Below, piece by piece: positions 12,798 through 24,554 of a stretch of DNA of 64,000 nucleotides. The notes under the pieces are model-generated. The model was not told the DNA's origin and did no database searches. It saw nothing but the letters and a program-made list of their open reading frames with translations. Positions within the stretch are counted from its first letter, which is position 1. Each line of letters opens with the position of its first letter. The stretch spans positions 126,513,081 through 126,577,080 of the forward strand of contig NC_134364.1 in the NCBI RefSeq assembly GCF_048569485.1, given 5' to 3'. Both the position numbers and the translations under genes were made by a program. Source of the DNA: Anomaloglossus baeobatrachus. Its lineage: Eukaryota; Chordata; Amphibia; Anura; Aromobatidae.

Positions 12798-13488
12798 ATG
12801 CTGCACCAGGTGATATAGATGGCGATTTTCTGCCACGATTCATAGTCAGTCCGTATAGGAGGCCAAAAAGAGTCCCATAGTCCTGAGGTAGTTGATGTAG
12901 ATATAGTCTGACCTCACTTAATAGGTCACAGGTCCATGGATACCTGATATGTTCACATTGAGCACCACCTCTGCATGAATATAAGGAATACAATAAATAA
13001 GGGCAATGAGGTATAGAGATAAAAAAAGGGGGGGACAGAGCATTACAAATTGGTGTAAAAAATACATAAAAATTTTTTTAAGAAGAATTATATATACATA
13101 TATATATATAATAAAAATCAGTAAGAAAGTGGCGAAGGATGTTCATAGAAAGGAGCATGAAGAGAGCCATTCAAAGAAAACACGCAAAGCTGATGACTTC
13201 ACCGAGTCCTCTAGGGACAGCGTGTCGAGCACTAATCCACCGGGCCTCACATTGGGACAATTTTTTCTTAACATCTCCCCTCCTGGAGCCACAACTAACT
13301 ATCAATTCCACGCAGTGGAGCAGCTCGATGTTTTATGGGGCTCCTCAATGGCAATGATTTTGGCATTAGGCTGACTTACAGGCATAGCAGCAGTAGCAAT
13401 GATTTTTTATAGAGGTTGGAGCGGATCATCTAATACAGACTGATGTCTATCGTAAGAGCACCTCGGTCACTGCTCTGCTGCGTGCCTC
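12798..13488. other. Centre of the foldback element, no gene seen
   Basis: Single-copy-looking sequence between the arms, with a short (ta)n stretch near 13090-13112. Short open frames on the plus strand (around 13006-13374) show no recognisable domain. Confidence 0.5.
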
Positions 13489-13905
13489 GTCAGCCCACAC
13501 ACCCGCCACTCTGCATGCCTCGTCAGCCCACACACCCGCCACTCTGCATGCCTCGTCAGCCCACACACCCGCCACTCTGCATGCCTCGTCAGCCCACACA
13601 CCCGCCACTCTGCATGCCTCGTCAGCCCACACACCCGCCACTCTGCATGCCTCGTCAGCCCACACACCCGCCACTCTGCATGCCTCGTCAGCCCACACAC
13701 CCGCCACTCTGCATGCCTCGTCAGCCCACACACCCGCCACTCTGCATGCCTCGTCAGCCCACACACCCCGCCACTCTGCATGCCTCGTCAGCCCACACAC
13801 CCGCCACTCTGCATGCCTCGTCAGCCCACACACCCGCCCACTCTGCATGCCTCGTCAGCCCACACACCCGCCACTCTGCATGCCTCGTCAGCCCACACAC
13901 CCGCC
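13489..13905. repeat. 33-bp minisatellite in the foldback centre
   Basis: About 12.5 copies of a 33-bp unit (tctgcatgcctcgtcagccc plus acacacccgccac). Because 33 is a multiple of three, repetitive open frames run through it on both strands; none is supported as a gene. Confidence 0.95.
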
Positions 13906-14437
13906 ACTATTCGCGCTATCCCGACCGGCCAGTTCCTGAGAATGAGACGCATTTGCTCGACCAATGACAAGTTTGAGGCTCAGTCGGCCGACCCCGGGTG
14001 CCGCTTCAGAGAGCGTGGCTACAGTGGGAGGATGGTGTTTTGGATACTATTGTATTTACATATCTGCATTGTTTTTGTGCATCCGATCTAACTCCGCCCT
14101 ACCGGTCACATGATCGGACACGTTTCTGCCTCATGAATGACGTCTCTTTGGCTTCCTGGCCTGCCGCCCTCCAGTAGGTGCGGGGTTGCTGGCCCCTCCT
14201 CTCTCTCTCTGACGCGACCCGCCGTCTCATTGGACGGGGGTGCCCATGTGGGATATGGGTGACGCGTCCCTGTTCTTACATGCGCGCTCCAGATCTGACG
14301 GCGCTCCTTTGGTTAGGGGGTGTGGCGCCGGCTTCCGTGCCCGTCATTCCGGTGGGCGTCACTCCAGGAAGTCTTATGCACAGCGGGCATTATAAATGAG
14401 TGCGGTTCCCTACCTCTATTACCCTCGCCTTCCCTCC

Positions 14438-14489
14438 CTTATGAAGCAGTGTCCACAGGGGTGTTATTTGACTCTGCGAAACGTACGTT
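14438..14489 (+). ncRNA. Degenerate hammerhead-ribozyme-like motif, right arm
   Basis: The order cttatga, a gcag...ctgc stem, gaaac and the palindrome acgtacgt follows the hammerhead layout (CUGANGA box, stem II, GAAA, very short stem III), as in motifs described from Penelope-like terminal repeats. The core is not consensus. The call rests on motif order only. Confidence 0.4.
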
Positions 14490-15173
14490 GGAGGTTCTAG
14501 GGGGCTTTTTCCTATGGGGGTCCCCTTAACTGGGGATTTTGGCTCTTTTTTGCACTCAGCATTTTGCAAGCGGCCTTTTGTATATTATCATGACATTGTA
14601 ATTGTATTGTGTTGATGGCATGTATAGAGTGGATTCCACATATATATTGTGCTTATAGCAGCTTTATGATTCATTTTTGTTAACCGCACTTGGCACTTTA
14701 TAACTACTTTATGCTGCTATATTTGCACTGTATCCACTAATGCACTCAGCACTTTATGACTATTGCCTCATTGTGTGCTGCTATGCTTGCACTTTGTCTG
14801 TAGCAGCTGCTGCTCCGGATATTGCACTGATATTCTATCCACAGCACTGTATAGTGAGACTCTTTACACCAGCCCTGATCTTTTCTGTACATGCTGCTGC
14901 CCTTCCCCTGGGGCCATTATTTACTCTCTTCCCCTCATTCTTTGTATTTTATGGTGTTTTATATTTTTTCTTCCTTTTTTGTGTTTTGTTTATCTCACAC
15001 ATTAAATACAATTTTGTTATTGTTTTGCACCATTTATTACTCCGGTTCTCTTTGTTTTTTGATATTGCATAGGAGTATGTGCTAGGCACGTGTTTGCCCC
15101 ATTGTGGGCACCTGTGCCTTATATTGTGACAATTTACGGTCATGAGGTATAGTTTTCTCATCCACTCGAAGGT

Positions 15174-16192
15174 GTTGGGTGATGTGGAGATGATCCAACC
15201 TCAATGACTGGGTCACCTGTTTCAGAGGTCATGTATCAATGTCCCGAAGAGGATAAGTCTCATCTTCTAGTTGTGCAGTGATTAATAGTGGACGACGCTA
15301 CTTCTTTCCAAAATTTAAAAAAAAAAAAAGCCAAACCCTCTAAAAGTAGAGACCCCATCCACTTCATTGACCCTCAAGTATTCAAAACATCAACCCTCAT
15401 CTAAATCCCCTCCCAAAAGAAGAGCACTTAAGTCTATAGAGTTGGGTGATGAATGGTGAAAGAGGTTACCTCTATGGACCATCTCTACATCCCCATCAAA
15501 ATACAGAAAAAGCAGCCAACCCTCCTCCTGAAATCTGATGAAACGTCTTTTGAATAGTGGACACCTCATCCATCGTCCCTCAAACCTCACAAGAAGGTGA
15601 AGAGTTTTAGGTGATGGAGAGAACAATATTACCCCGATGACTGTCGTCTACTTCAGAGGTCATGTATTCTAGTCACTTGGATGCCTCCTCTCAATATGAT
15701 CATTCCCCCCAAAACAGCTTCCATCTTCCAGGTGTTGAGTGATGAAGGCCAGATTATTGCCACCTCTATGGGTCATTACTATGTCCCCCCTTCAAAACCT
15801 TATGTTAAAAAACATAAAAAGAAGCCAACCCCTTCCCAAAAAAGTAGATTACCCTTCTTTTAAAGGGTGGGACCGACTCTCTCCCAACACCTCACGGAAC
15901 CTTTTCCTATGCTCCAAAAATGGAAACATTTCCCAAAAGTCGTTTCCCATAAAATGTCACCTCTCTCCGCCATTCAACCCCCTAGAGATGACTTCAGGTT
16001 CAATTCGTGGGGTAAAGACTAAGTTTTGGGGGGTTAGCAGAAAACAGTATGGAGACAAACTTTATTGGGACTACTCCATGGGAAAAAAACATATCCCTTT
16101 CTCAAACCTTGCTAGACCCAAGTGAGAAGCCTCAAAATAGTCTAGACAGCCGCTAGGGTGAAAGGAGAACACCCCATCCGTAAGAAGACAAC
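15174..16192. other. No gene seen
   Basis: Imperfectly repetitive sequence containing recurring phrases such as gtgttgggtgatg, cagaggtcatgtat and accccatcc. It resembles the left flank of the foldback element. No domain or conserved frame is recognised. Confidence 0.5.
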
Positions 16193-16197
16193 TCCAC

Positions 16198-17144
16198 TGT
16201 GACGACATGGACTCTCATGGGTTAAAGTTTCTTAAAATCCAGCCAGACAGCATGATAGATTGTCTATAGATGGGGGAGAAGTCCCTCATTGTTTTTACAA
16301 GACTCTTGTTGACTCAATGTAATTGTGTTGGCCACTGAAAGCCAAACGTATTGTTTCTCCAGACATTTCCAGTAACCATTGTATTGTAGTTGTGTATTGA
16401 TAATGTAATTACCTTAGTAGCCATTGTCTAGTCGGTGACTCCCAGTTTACATGTACACCCTCAGTCTTTCTATGCACATCATTTAAATGAACATTATCCA
16501 TGCAGCTTGAAATTCCTCCAATGGGAGAAACAATCTTGTCCAACCAATCGATGAGGACGCAGTGTATCCAAGTGGAAGGTTGTGGCTATAAAAAGGACTT
16601 CTTTAAGCCACCAGGGGTTGTTGACGGATGCTGATGGATCCAGTCTAAGCTCTTTGGAGCTGACTAGAGGATCAGGATATCTTATGGCTTCAATCTAGGG
16701 ACTCCGGACCCGGTTGGAGACCATATCCACAGCCTAGGGATTTCGACTCTGGCTGCCAGGATTTTAACATCAAACCAGGACTACCTAAGGAGGACACTCA
16801 GGTTGGGACAGTTCAGTCACCTGTTACAGACTTTGCAGACCTCAGACAGCTTGGAACCTGTGAGGCATGGACATTCTAAATCCCTGGTGAGCCAGCGGAA
16901 GGGTGAGACTCTGTTGCCTGTTACATTTGTGTGTTTTGCTGGTTATGTGTTATGTGCCGTTAATTGTTTGGGGATCCAATAAAGTCTAATTAATGTGATT
17001 CCCTCACCCTGTGTTGTCTGAGTAGTGTTACGCCCACGGTTAAGGAGGCCGGCGTTCAGTTGGGATGAGCCCTGAGCCACGCTGTCTTTCTAAAGGCGGC
17101 TGGGCCAGAGGACGAGAGCACCCACTGAGCCCCGTGTCTCCACA
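16198..17144 (+). repeat. 5' LTR of the Gmr1-like element
   Basis: Starts tgtgacgac and ends tctccaca. A TATA box (tataaaaa, 16587-16594) and a poly(A) signal (aataaa, 16978-16983) lie inside, giving a recognisable U3-R-U5 layout. Confidence 0.93.
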
Positions 17145-17146
17145 AT

Positions 17147-17164
17147 TGGTGGCAGCGGTGGGAT
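17147..17164 (+). other. Primer binding site, tRNA-Leu type
   Basis: The sequence tggtggcagcggtgggat, two bases after the LTR, is complementary to the 3' end of vertebrate tRNA-Leu (AAG/TAG type, ending ATCCCACCGCTGCCA plus CCA) over 18 bases. The tRNA sequence is from memory. Confidence 0.8.
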
Positions 17165-17300
17165 ACTACTCAGCCTGGTTTACCCAGGGGAGCTGCAGTG
17201 GACTGGTGTTTTCGGACACCGTCCAGGGCTCAACAACCAGGGAGGCACATAAGCATACCCAGCAGGCCATAGGGGAGGCATTCAGGTTTCGGACGCTGCC

Positions 17301-18557
17301 ATGTCCAACCCCACCAGCTCAGCCATGGGACAAGGACCAGAGAGGAGTTACGACCGCAGCAGTAAATGGATGCTACAGGATCTGTGCCAGATGCGAAAGA
17401 TTGACTACAGGAACACTGACACTCGGTCAGACTTGATCCGGAAATTAGTCTGTTGGGATGCCCAGAATGATGCAGAGGATGATGAGGACACTGCCGTTGT
17501 GGTATCAGAGGAGGTAAACCCTGTATCTCATCCTAGATCCAGTGACAGTCTGGAAACAAACCAAACCCAAGCAGACCGAGTCAAGGAATTGTTTACTGCA
17601 TTGGGGCCTGAAGTTTCAAGGGAAGAGAGGGCTGGTGTTCTGCAATTTGTGTTTGGATTTCCAATTTCCTCACCATCAGCACCTACCTCCAGGATAGACC
17701 ACCACCAAGGAAGTCATCTTCGCTACAGGGATGTGCCAGTGTTTAATGATTCCAGCACTGAGATAGATGAACACTTGCAAAACTTTGAGATGCTAATGCG
17801 TATGCACCAGGTGCCCACAGATGAGTGGTCCAAATACCTGTGGACAAGCTTGCCGGTCCGGGCCCAGGAGGCTGTCCGATCACTTGGGCCTCAGGACTGC
17901 TTGGACTACGGAATTATTAAGGACACTTTGTTGGCCCTTTTTACCATAACACCCGAGAGACATCGCACTAAGTTCCGGAGTATGTCTCGCCAGGGTGTCT
18001 CATACGTCGAATTTGGCAGTCAACTCCGACGACACTGTCATCGCTGGCTCGATGGTCGGGCTGCCCACTCCGCTGCTGCCCTCCGGGATGTGATAGTGCT
18101 TGAACAGCTGCTGGAGCAGATGGACCCGGAAATCCGAGAATGGGTAGCTGACAGGAAGCCCGACACCCCAGAGCAAGCAGCGCGATTGGCTGACGAATTT
18201 ACAGCCAACCGACCCAGCTGGAGGCCCAATAGGCCCACCGATCTGAGGAGGTCCCTCAACCATGGATCCAAGCGACCCCCAGACTCACGTGCTGGACTAA
18301 CTCATTACCCAACAGAAGCCCCAACAAGACAAAGATTTACCAACAGGGTGAGTGACTTGTCTAACCCACGGCGCTGTTATACGTGTGGGCGCCTTGGACA
18401 CATGGCCAAAGAGTGTCTACAAAACCGGGGCCCCATGCCTGGAGCCCGTCTACCAGTCAACATATGCCGAGATGAACCAACGAGACCTGAGGAATGCTAC
18501 TCCCAAGAAACACCAATAGCTGAGGAAGTTGTTTATCCAGTCCACACCATACGATAG
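17301..18557 (+). pseudogene. gag region of the Gmr1-like element
   Basis: A frame of about 418 codons with a capsid-like middle and a C-terminal zinc knuckle of the CX2CX4HX4C type (CYTCGRLGHMAKEC, near 18373-18414). The position just after the primer site and the knuckle identify it as the structural gag of a Ty3/gypsy element, which packages the element RNA in the cytoplasm. Treated as a fossil; no host role is implied. Confidence 0.85.
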
Positions 18558-20208
18558 GCCGGACACCGTACACCAGCCAACCTCCATCCCCACATCCAGA
18601 CGGTCAAGGTCGGTGATATACAGGCTCAGGGACTTCGAGACTCGGGATCTTCCATCACCCTGGTCAGCCCAGATATTGTTCCCACAGAACATCATTTACC
18701 TGGCCGCCAAGTGACCATCATCCTTGCTGGGGGCCAGCGCTCGAACATCCCTCTGGCACGAGTGCAGTTGGACTGGGGAACTGACCAAGGAGAGGTTGAA
18801 GTGGGGCTCATGGACGGCCTCCCCACCCCTGTAATTTTGGGAAATGACCTAGGACAAGGACTATCCAGCCAGTTTGTCACCGCCATCACCCGCAGCCAAG
18901 CCAAACACCATCCTGGTGCAGGTCTTTCTTCCAGCCCATCAGAGGAGAACCCAACTCCTCAATCTTCAGCCTCCTCATCAGAGCCAACAAATGTGAGTAC
19001 ATCAGACCCAATTGTGGCCATTGATTGGGGGGAGATAGATCGTAAGGAGTTCAGGGAAGCTCAACTGTCAGACCCCACCCTAGAGCTTATCCGTAGTGCG
19101 GCCGCCCAACCTGGGGGAGGAAATCAGGGGGAGGTATATAGATGGGAAAAAGGCCTCTTATATCGGGAGAAGCCCGCATCCTGCCCAGAAAAACCCTGGA
19201 CCCGTGTACATCAGCTTGTGGTACCCCAGCAATACCGACCCCAACTATTGCGTTTAGCTCATGATGTTCCTGCGGCTGGGCACATGGGGACCAAAAAGAC
19301 TCGGGCCCGCCTGCTGCGTAGTTTTTTCTGGCCAAGGGTCACTCAAGAAGTGCAAAAATACAGAGCCTCTTGCCCAGTGTGTCAGCGTATGGGGGGAGCC
19401 CCATGCCGTGCCCCACTTCAACCCATGCCCTTGATAGGAGAACCGTTCCAGAGAGTTGCCATTGATATAGTAGGCCCCTTAGCCATCCCCAGCCGCAGTG
19501 GAAAAAGATTCATCCTCACCCTGGTAGACTTTGCCACCCGTTACCCAGAAGCCGTTGCCTTAACCTCCATAGATGCAGAGCACGTGGCTCAGGCTCTACT
19601 GGACATCTTTAGCCGGGTAGGGTTTCCACAGGAAGTATTGACTGACCAGGGGGCACAGTTCCAAAGTGAACTGATTCACACCCTGTGGGAAAAACATGGA
19701 GTCCGCCCCATGCGCACAACCCCCTACCATCCTGAAACAAATGGATTGTGTGAGCGCTTCAACAAAACGCTCAAACAGCTCATTAGCCGATATGTGGAGT
19801 CTGAGGGGGGGGACTGGGAGAAAAACTTGCAGCAGCTCCTTTTTGCTTACCGGGAGGTGCCGCAGGACTCCACTGGGTTCTCTCCCTTTGAATTGCTGTA
19901 CGGCCAAAAAGTACGAGGGCCCCTAGAGCTGGTACGAGAGAGTTGGGAGGGCACCTTCCCCACAGAAGAGGTTCCCATACTGGACTATGTTCAAAAGTTT
20001 AGGGAAAGGATGAGGCACCTCATGGCGTTAGCCCATGGGAATTTAGAAGTGGCTCAGGAAAGGCAAAAACGATGTTACGACCGCACTGCCCGGCCCCGAG
20101 AATTTGCCTGTGGACAGAAGGTCCTAGTACTAGTACCGGTGCGGAAAAACAAGCTGCAAGCCATGTGGGCGGGTCCATTCACCATTACCAAGAAATGTGG
20201 CAATACTG
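18558..20208 (+). pseudogene. protease and integrase region of the Gmr1-like element
   Basis: Downstream of gag comes a protease-like stretch, then a long frame with an HHCC zinc-binding module (about 19258-19390) and a retroviral-type DDE integrase core (between about 19460 and 19770). The region ends at the LINE insertion. Integrase lying directly after protease, with no reverse transcriptase between them, is the diagnostic Gmr1 order. Confidence 0.88.
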
Positions 20209-20319
20209 CAAACCTGGAGAGGAGTTTAGAGCTCACTGAGCTTTCTCTGGCTGGGGCCAGTGATATGGAGGAGGGTGGAGGTGGGGAAGATCAGGACCCA
20301 GAGGTAGGTAGCTGGGTTA

Positions 20320-20824
20320 GGGTACTTTCACACATCCGGTTTTTCTTCTGCGGCACAATCCGGCACTTTGCAGGAAAATCGCAACCTTTTTTTTTGCTGC
20401 CGGTTGCGATTTTCCTGCATAGACTTTAATTAGTGCGGCATTGTGCCGCATGGCCTTGCGTTCCATCCGGTTTTTGCCGCATGCGGCAGATTTAGCCGAT
20501 GCGGCGGCCGGATGGAACGTTGCCTGGCACGTTTTTTCGTGCGGCAAAAAAAAACGCATCGCGCCGCATTCGGCCGATGCGGCGCATCTCTCAATGCATG
20601 CCTATGGCGGCCGGATGCGGCGCGATGCGGCAAATACCGCATTCGGCCGCCGCATGCGGTTTTTGCCACTGCGCATGCTCAGTAGCATGCCGCAAGCGGC
20701 AAAAACCGGGCGGGCCGCAAAGGAAAAACTTATGCAAAGGATGCGGTGTTTTCACCGCATCTGTTGCATAGCTTGCACAGCCGGATTGAGCCGCAGGGCT
20801 CAAGCCGGATGTGTGAAAGTAGCC
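20320..20824. mobile_element. MITE (505 bp) nested in the LINE
   Basis: Terminal inverted repeats gggtactttcacaca and tgtgtgaaagtagcc, with TTA (20317-20319) and TAA (20825-20827) at the borders. A second copy of the same length lies at 36025-36529. The interior is GC-rich and made of self-complementary gcggc/gccgc words, which create meaningless open frames on both strands. Non-autonomous and probably PIF/Harbinger-type by target length. Confidence 0.88.
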
Positions 20825-21534
20825 TAACAGTTAGAAGAAGAGGTAGGGGGAAAAGTGTCAGGGAGCCTAGTCCTGACCTGGCACAACCTAGTAAATATGC
20901 CTGTTTGGCTGATATTAGGAATGAAGGGCCTGGACTAGGGTCACTACAGCAGGACGTTGCTCCTAGCAACCAGGAAAACAACTGCTGTAGGAAGGAGGGA
21001 AATAGGAGTGCAGCAAAGCCCAGACAGATGTTGGTGGTAGGGGACTCTATAATTAGGCGGACAGACAGGGTCATCTGTCGCCGAGACCGTGAATGCCGAA
21101 CAGTGTGTTGTCTGCCGGGTGCTCGGGTTCGGCATATTGTGGATCAGATAGACAGATTGCTGGGTGGGGCTGGGGAAAACCCAGTGGTCATGGTGCACAT
21201 TGGTACTAATGACAAAGTTAGAGGCAGGTGGAAGGTCCTTAAAAATGATTACAGGGAACTAGGAGAGAAGCTGAAGTCCAGGACCTCCAAGGTGGTGTTT
21301 TCAGAAATGCTACCGGTGCCACGAGCGTCACTAGAAAGACAGCGGGAGCTTAGGGAGATAAATATGTGGCTTAGAAATTGGTGCAGGAAGGAAGGGTTCG
21401 GGTTCATGGAGAACTGGGCCGACTTCTCAGTCGGCTACAGGCTCTACGGTAGGGACGGGCTGCACCTCAATGGGGAAGGTGCAGCTGTGCTGGGGGAGAA
21501 CATGGTCAGACGGATGGAGGAGCTTTTAAACTAG
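20825..21534 (+). pseudogene. LINE ORF1, SGNH/esterase-domain protein, 5' part cut by a MITE
   Basis: The frame reads to a stop at 21532-21534 and encodes an SGNH/GDSL-type esterase module typical of CR1 and L2 ORF1: VVGDSI (block I, near 21033), HIGTND (near 21198) and DGLHLN (catalytic Asp-His block, near 21453). ORF1 proteins bind element RNA; the role of the esterase fold in retrotransposition is unsettled. The N-terminal part is separated from the rest by the MITE that ends at 20824, so the gene is broken. ORF2 follows after about 150 bases. Confidence 0.8.
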
Positions 21535-21724
21535 GATCGGGGGAGGGAGGGTAGTGGAGCAAATAAGGGGAGAGATAGAGCAGATAGAGACAGGGAGACG
21601 GTAGGGGTCAATGAAGGATTAGGGGGGGGATGGGACATACAAGGAACGTAGGGAGGCTAGGAGTAATAAAGGTGTTAATAGGATTAAATGTCTACTGGCA
21701 AATGCAAGAAGTCTTGCAAACAAA

Positions 21725-24512
21725 ATGAATGAATTGGAGACTCTTATGTCAACCATGGATTATGATGTGGTGGGCATTACGGAAACCTGGCTGGATGAAA
21801 GCCATGACTGGGTGACAAACATACAGGGTTATAGTACATTTAGGAAGGACAGGAAAGGCCAAAAAGGTGGTGGGGTGTTTATATTTATCAAATCTAACCT
21901 AAAACCTGTGTTGTATGATGACATTGAGGGGAACAGCAACAATGTAGAGTCAGTATGGGTAAATGTACATGGGGAGGGGAATAATGGAAAAATGCTAATT
22001 GGAGTTTGCTATAAGCCTCCTAACATACCTGAACAAATAGAGGGTGAAATGCTGGATCAAATTGAAAAGGCAGCTAATAATAATAATAATCGGGTTCTTA
22101 TTATGGGGGATTTCAACTATCCAGACATACAGTGGGACATAGAATCTTCTGGTTGTGCTAAAAGCTGTAAGTTCTTATCTACCATTCAAGACCATTTCCT
22201 CTCTCAGATGGTAGATGAACCGACCAGGGGAGATAATTTGCTAGATCTGGTCCTGTCAAATAGACCGGATACAATTTCAGATCTACAGGTCCGGGAGCAC
22301 TTGGGCACCAGCGATCATAATATGGTAAGCTTCAACATAATATTCAATAGAACATTTCAAAGGGGGAATGCTAAAACCTGGAATTTTAGGAAAGCTGATT
22401 TCAACAAATTAAGGGAAGAGCTTAAATGTGTAGATTGGGACAAAGTCATGGTAACTGGGGATACCGAACATAAATGGGGTAAGTTTAAGGATATACTACT
22501 AGAGTCCTGTAAAAAACGTATACCCTCTGGTAATAAAACATCCCGGAATAAAAAGAAACCACTATGGATAAATAAGACTGTACAAAGTATAATAAAACAA
22601 AAACAAAGGGCATTTAAAATCTTAAAGGCTGAGAATACAGAAATAGCATTTCAGAAGTATAAAGATATCAATAGGAAATGTAAAAAAGAAATCAAACAAG
22701 CAAAATTAGCTACTGAAACAAAAATCGCTAATGACATTAAAATAAATCCCAAAATCTTTTATAAATACATTAATGCCAAAAGGAAAACAAAGGATAGTAT
22801 TGGCCCCTTAAAATATAATAACAAGTTAGTTATAGAGGACAAACAAAAGACTGAGATATTAAATAGGCATTTCTCATCTGTATTCACCAAGGAACTGACT
22901 GTACCAGGGATCATTCAACAAGTGAAAAATCAAAGTCCACCACCCGATATAATTAATTTAACACAAGATGACGTACGCCTACGTCTGAGTAAATTAAACA
23001 TTGACAAATCCCCAGGGCCAGATGGCATTCATCCACGAATATTGAGGGAATTGAGCTCCGTAATCGACAGACCGCTGTATCTCATCTTTTTAGACTCGCT
23101 TGTAACAGGGTTGGTGCCTCAGGATTGGAGGATTGCTGATGTGGTACCGATATTTAAGAAAGGTAAGAGGGTAGATCCAGGCAACTACCGTCCAGTAAGC
23201 CTGACATCAGTAGTATGCAAAGTTTTTGAGGGCATTTTAAGGGATGACATGCAAAAATATATTGCAGAAAATAATATGATAACTGACAAACAGCATGGAT
23301 TCATGAAAGATAAGTCGTGTCTAACCAACCTGTTGGGGTTCTATGAGGGGGTAAGTGCAAACCTGGATATTGGTAATGCAGCTGATGTGATTTATTTGGA
23401 CGTTGCAAAGGCATTTGATACTGTACCACACAATAGCCTTATACTAAAGCTCCAGAAGCAAGGACTAGGGGACACAATATGCATCTGGGTAAGGAATTGG
23501 CTAAACGATAGGAAACAAAGAGTAGTCATAAATGGTACATTCTCTAAATGGGCTATAGTCAGCAGTGGGGACCGCAGGGATCTGTGCTAGGAACAATTCT
23601 TTTTACTCTCTTTATTAATAACCTTGTGGATGGGATTGATAGTACAGTGTCAGTCTTTGCCGATGACACCAAACTATGTAGGATATTAAAAACTGACCTG
23701 GATAGTACAATATTACAAAAAGATCTGGATAAGATGTCAGAATGGGCAGATACTTGGCAAATGAGATTTAATGTTGATAAATGTAAAGTAATGCACCTAG
23801 AACGGAGTAATCCTATAGCTGCGTATACATTAAATGGAAGTAAACTCGGGACTACAGAACAGGAGAAGGACTTGGGTATTCTCATTACAAATAAGCTGAG
23901 CAGCAGCACTCAATGTCAAGCAGCAGCTGCTAAAGCAAACAAGATTCTAGGGTGTATAAAAAGAGAGATTAGATCCCGTGATCCCAACGTATTGTTACCC
24001 CTCTATAAATCACTTGTAAGGCCACATCTGGAATACGGGATCCAGTTTTGGGCTCCACATTTTAAAAAGGACATTCAGAAGTTAGAGTCAGTTCAAAGGC
24101 GGGCAACTAGACTATTACAAGGAATGGAGGCCACCGGTATGATGACAGGTTGAAAAAGTTAGATATGTTTAGCTTAGAAAAAAGACGTCTCAGAGGAGAT
24201 CTCATTTATATGTATAAATACATGTGTGGTCAATATAAAGGACTGGCACATGACTTATTTCTTCCGAAGACAGTACTAAGGACCAGGGGGCACTCACTGC
24301 GAGTGGAAGAAAAGCGATTCCGAAACCTAAATAGGAAAGGGTTCTTTACAGTTAGAGCGGTCAGACTGTGGAATACACTACCACAAGAGGTAGTAATGGC
24401 AGATACTATAACAGCTTTTAAAAAAGGGCGGAGGATTTCTCAGTACACAACATTGTTGGTTATTAATGACTTAGTGACTAAATGTAGAACTGGTGGAGGA
24501 AGGTTGAACTAG
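21725..24512 (+). pseudogene. LINE ORF2, AP endonuclease-reverse transcriptase, two frameshifts
   Basis: The first frame (21725-23590, with similarity continuing upstream to about 21690) has an AP-type endonuclease (ITETWLDES, GDFNYPDI, TSDHNMV) and the start of the reverse transcriptase (SPGPDGIHPRIL, NYRPVSLTS, VAKAFDTVPH). The second frame (23548-24153) continues with GPQGSVLG, the catalytic FADDTKL, and KSLVRPHLEYG. The third frame (24150-24512) holds the typical C-terminus (KKLDMFSLEKRRLRGDLI to a stop). Two frameshifts, near 23570 and 24145, therefore disable it. Such proteins nick target DNA and prime reverse transcription there. Confidence 0.9.
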
Positions 24513-24554
24513 ATGGACCTAGGTCTTTTTTCAACCTAAGTAACTATGTAACTG

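Larger units (their letters stand above)
10709..15165. mobile_element. Foldback element with 1-kb inverted arms, Penelope-like
   Basis: The outer left sequence (from 10708) is the reverse complement of 14036-15062. The left arm runs 10708-12797 and is interrupted by an inserted LTR palindrome. The whole is flanked by the 8-bp direct repeat tcgaaggt (10701-10708 and 15166-15173). Each arm has a GC-rich inner part, a hammerhead-like motif and an AT-rich outer part. Hammerhead motifs and inverted terminal repeats are known from Penelope-like elements. No reverse transcriptase is visible in the 1.2-kb centre, so this is either a non-autonomous derivative or two head-to-head truncated copies. Family assignment is inferred. 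Confidence 0.6.
20209..24550 (+). mobile_element. CR1/L2-type LINE inserted in the Gmr1-like element
   Basis: A non-LTR retrotransposon with an esterase-type ORF1 and an endonuclease-reverse transcriptase ORF2, ending in a short 3' tail (ctaagtaactatgta). The 4-bp repeat actg occurs at 20205-20208 and 24551-24554 and may be its target duplication. It lies in the same orientation as its host element. A MITE splits its 5' part. ORF2 is frameshifted twice, so the copy is dead. The CR1/L2 assignment rests on the esterase ORF1 and the RT motifs. Confidence 0.88.

Noticed and set aside
13443-13967. Repeat protein frame MPRQPTHPPLC
   Set aside because: The 33-bp minisatellite is a multiple of three without stops; frames are open on both strands.
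20441-20827. Overlapping open frames on both strands within the MITE
   Set aside because: They come from self-complementary gcggc/gccgc words in a non-coding element and recur in the second copy at 36025-36529.
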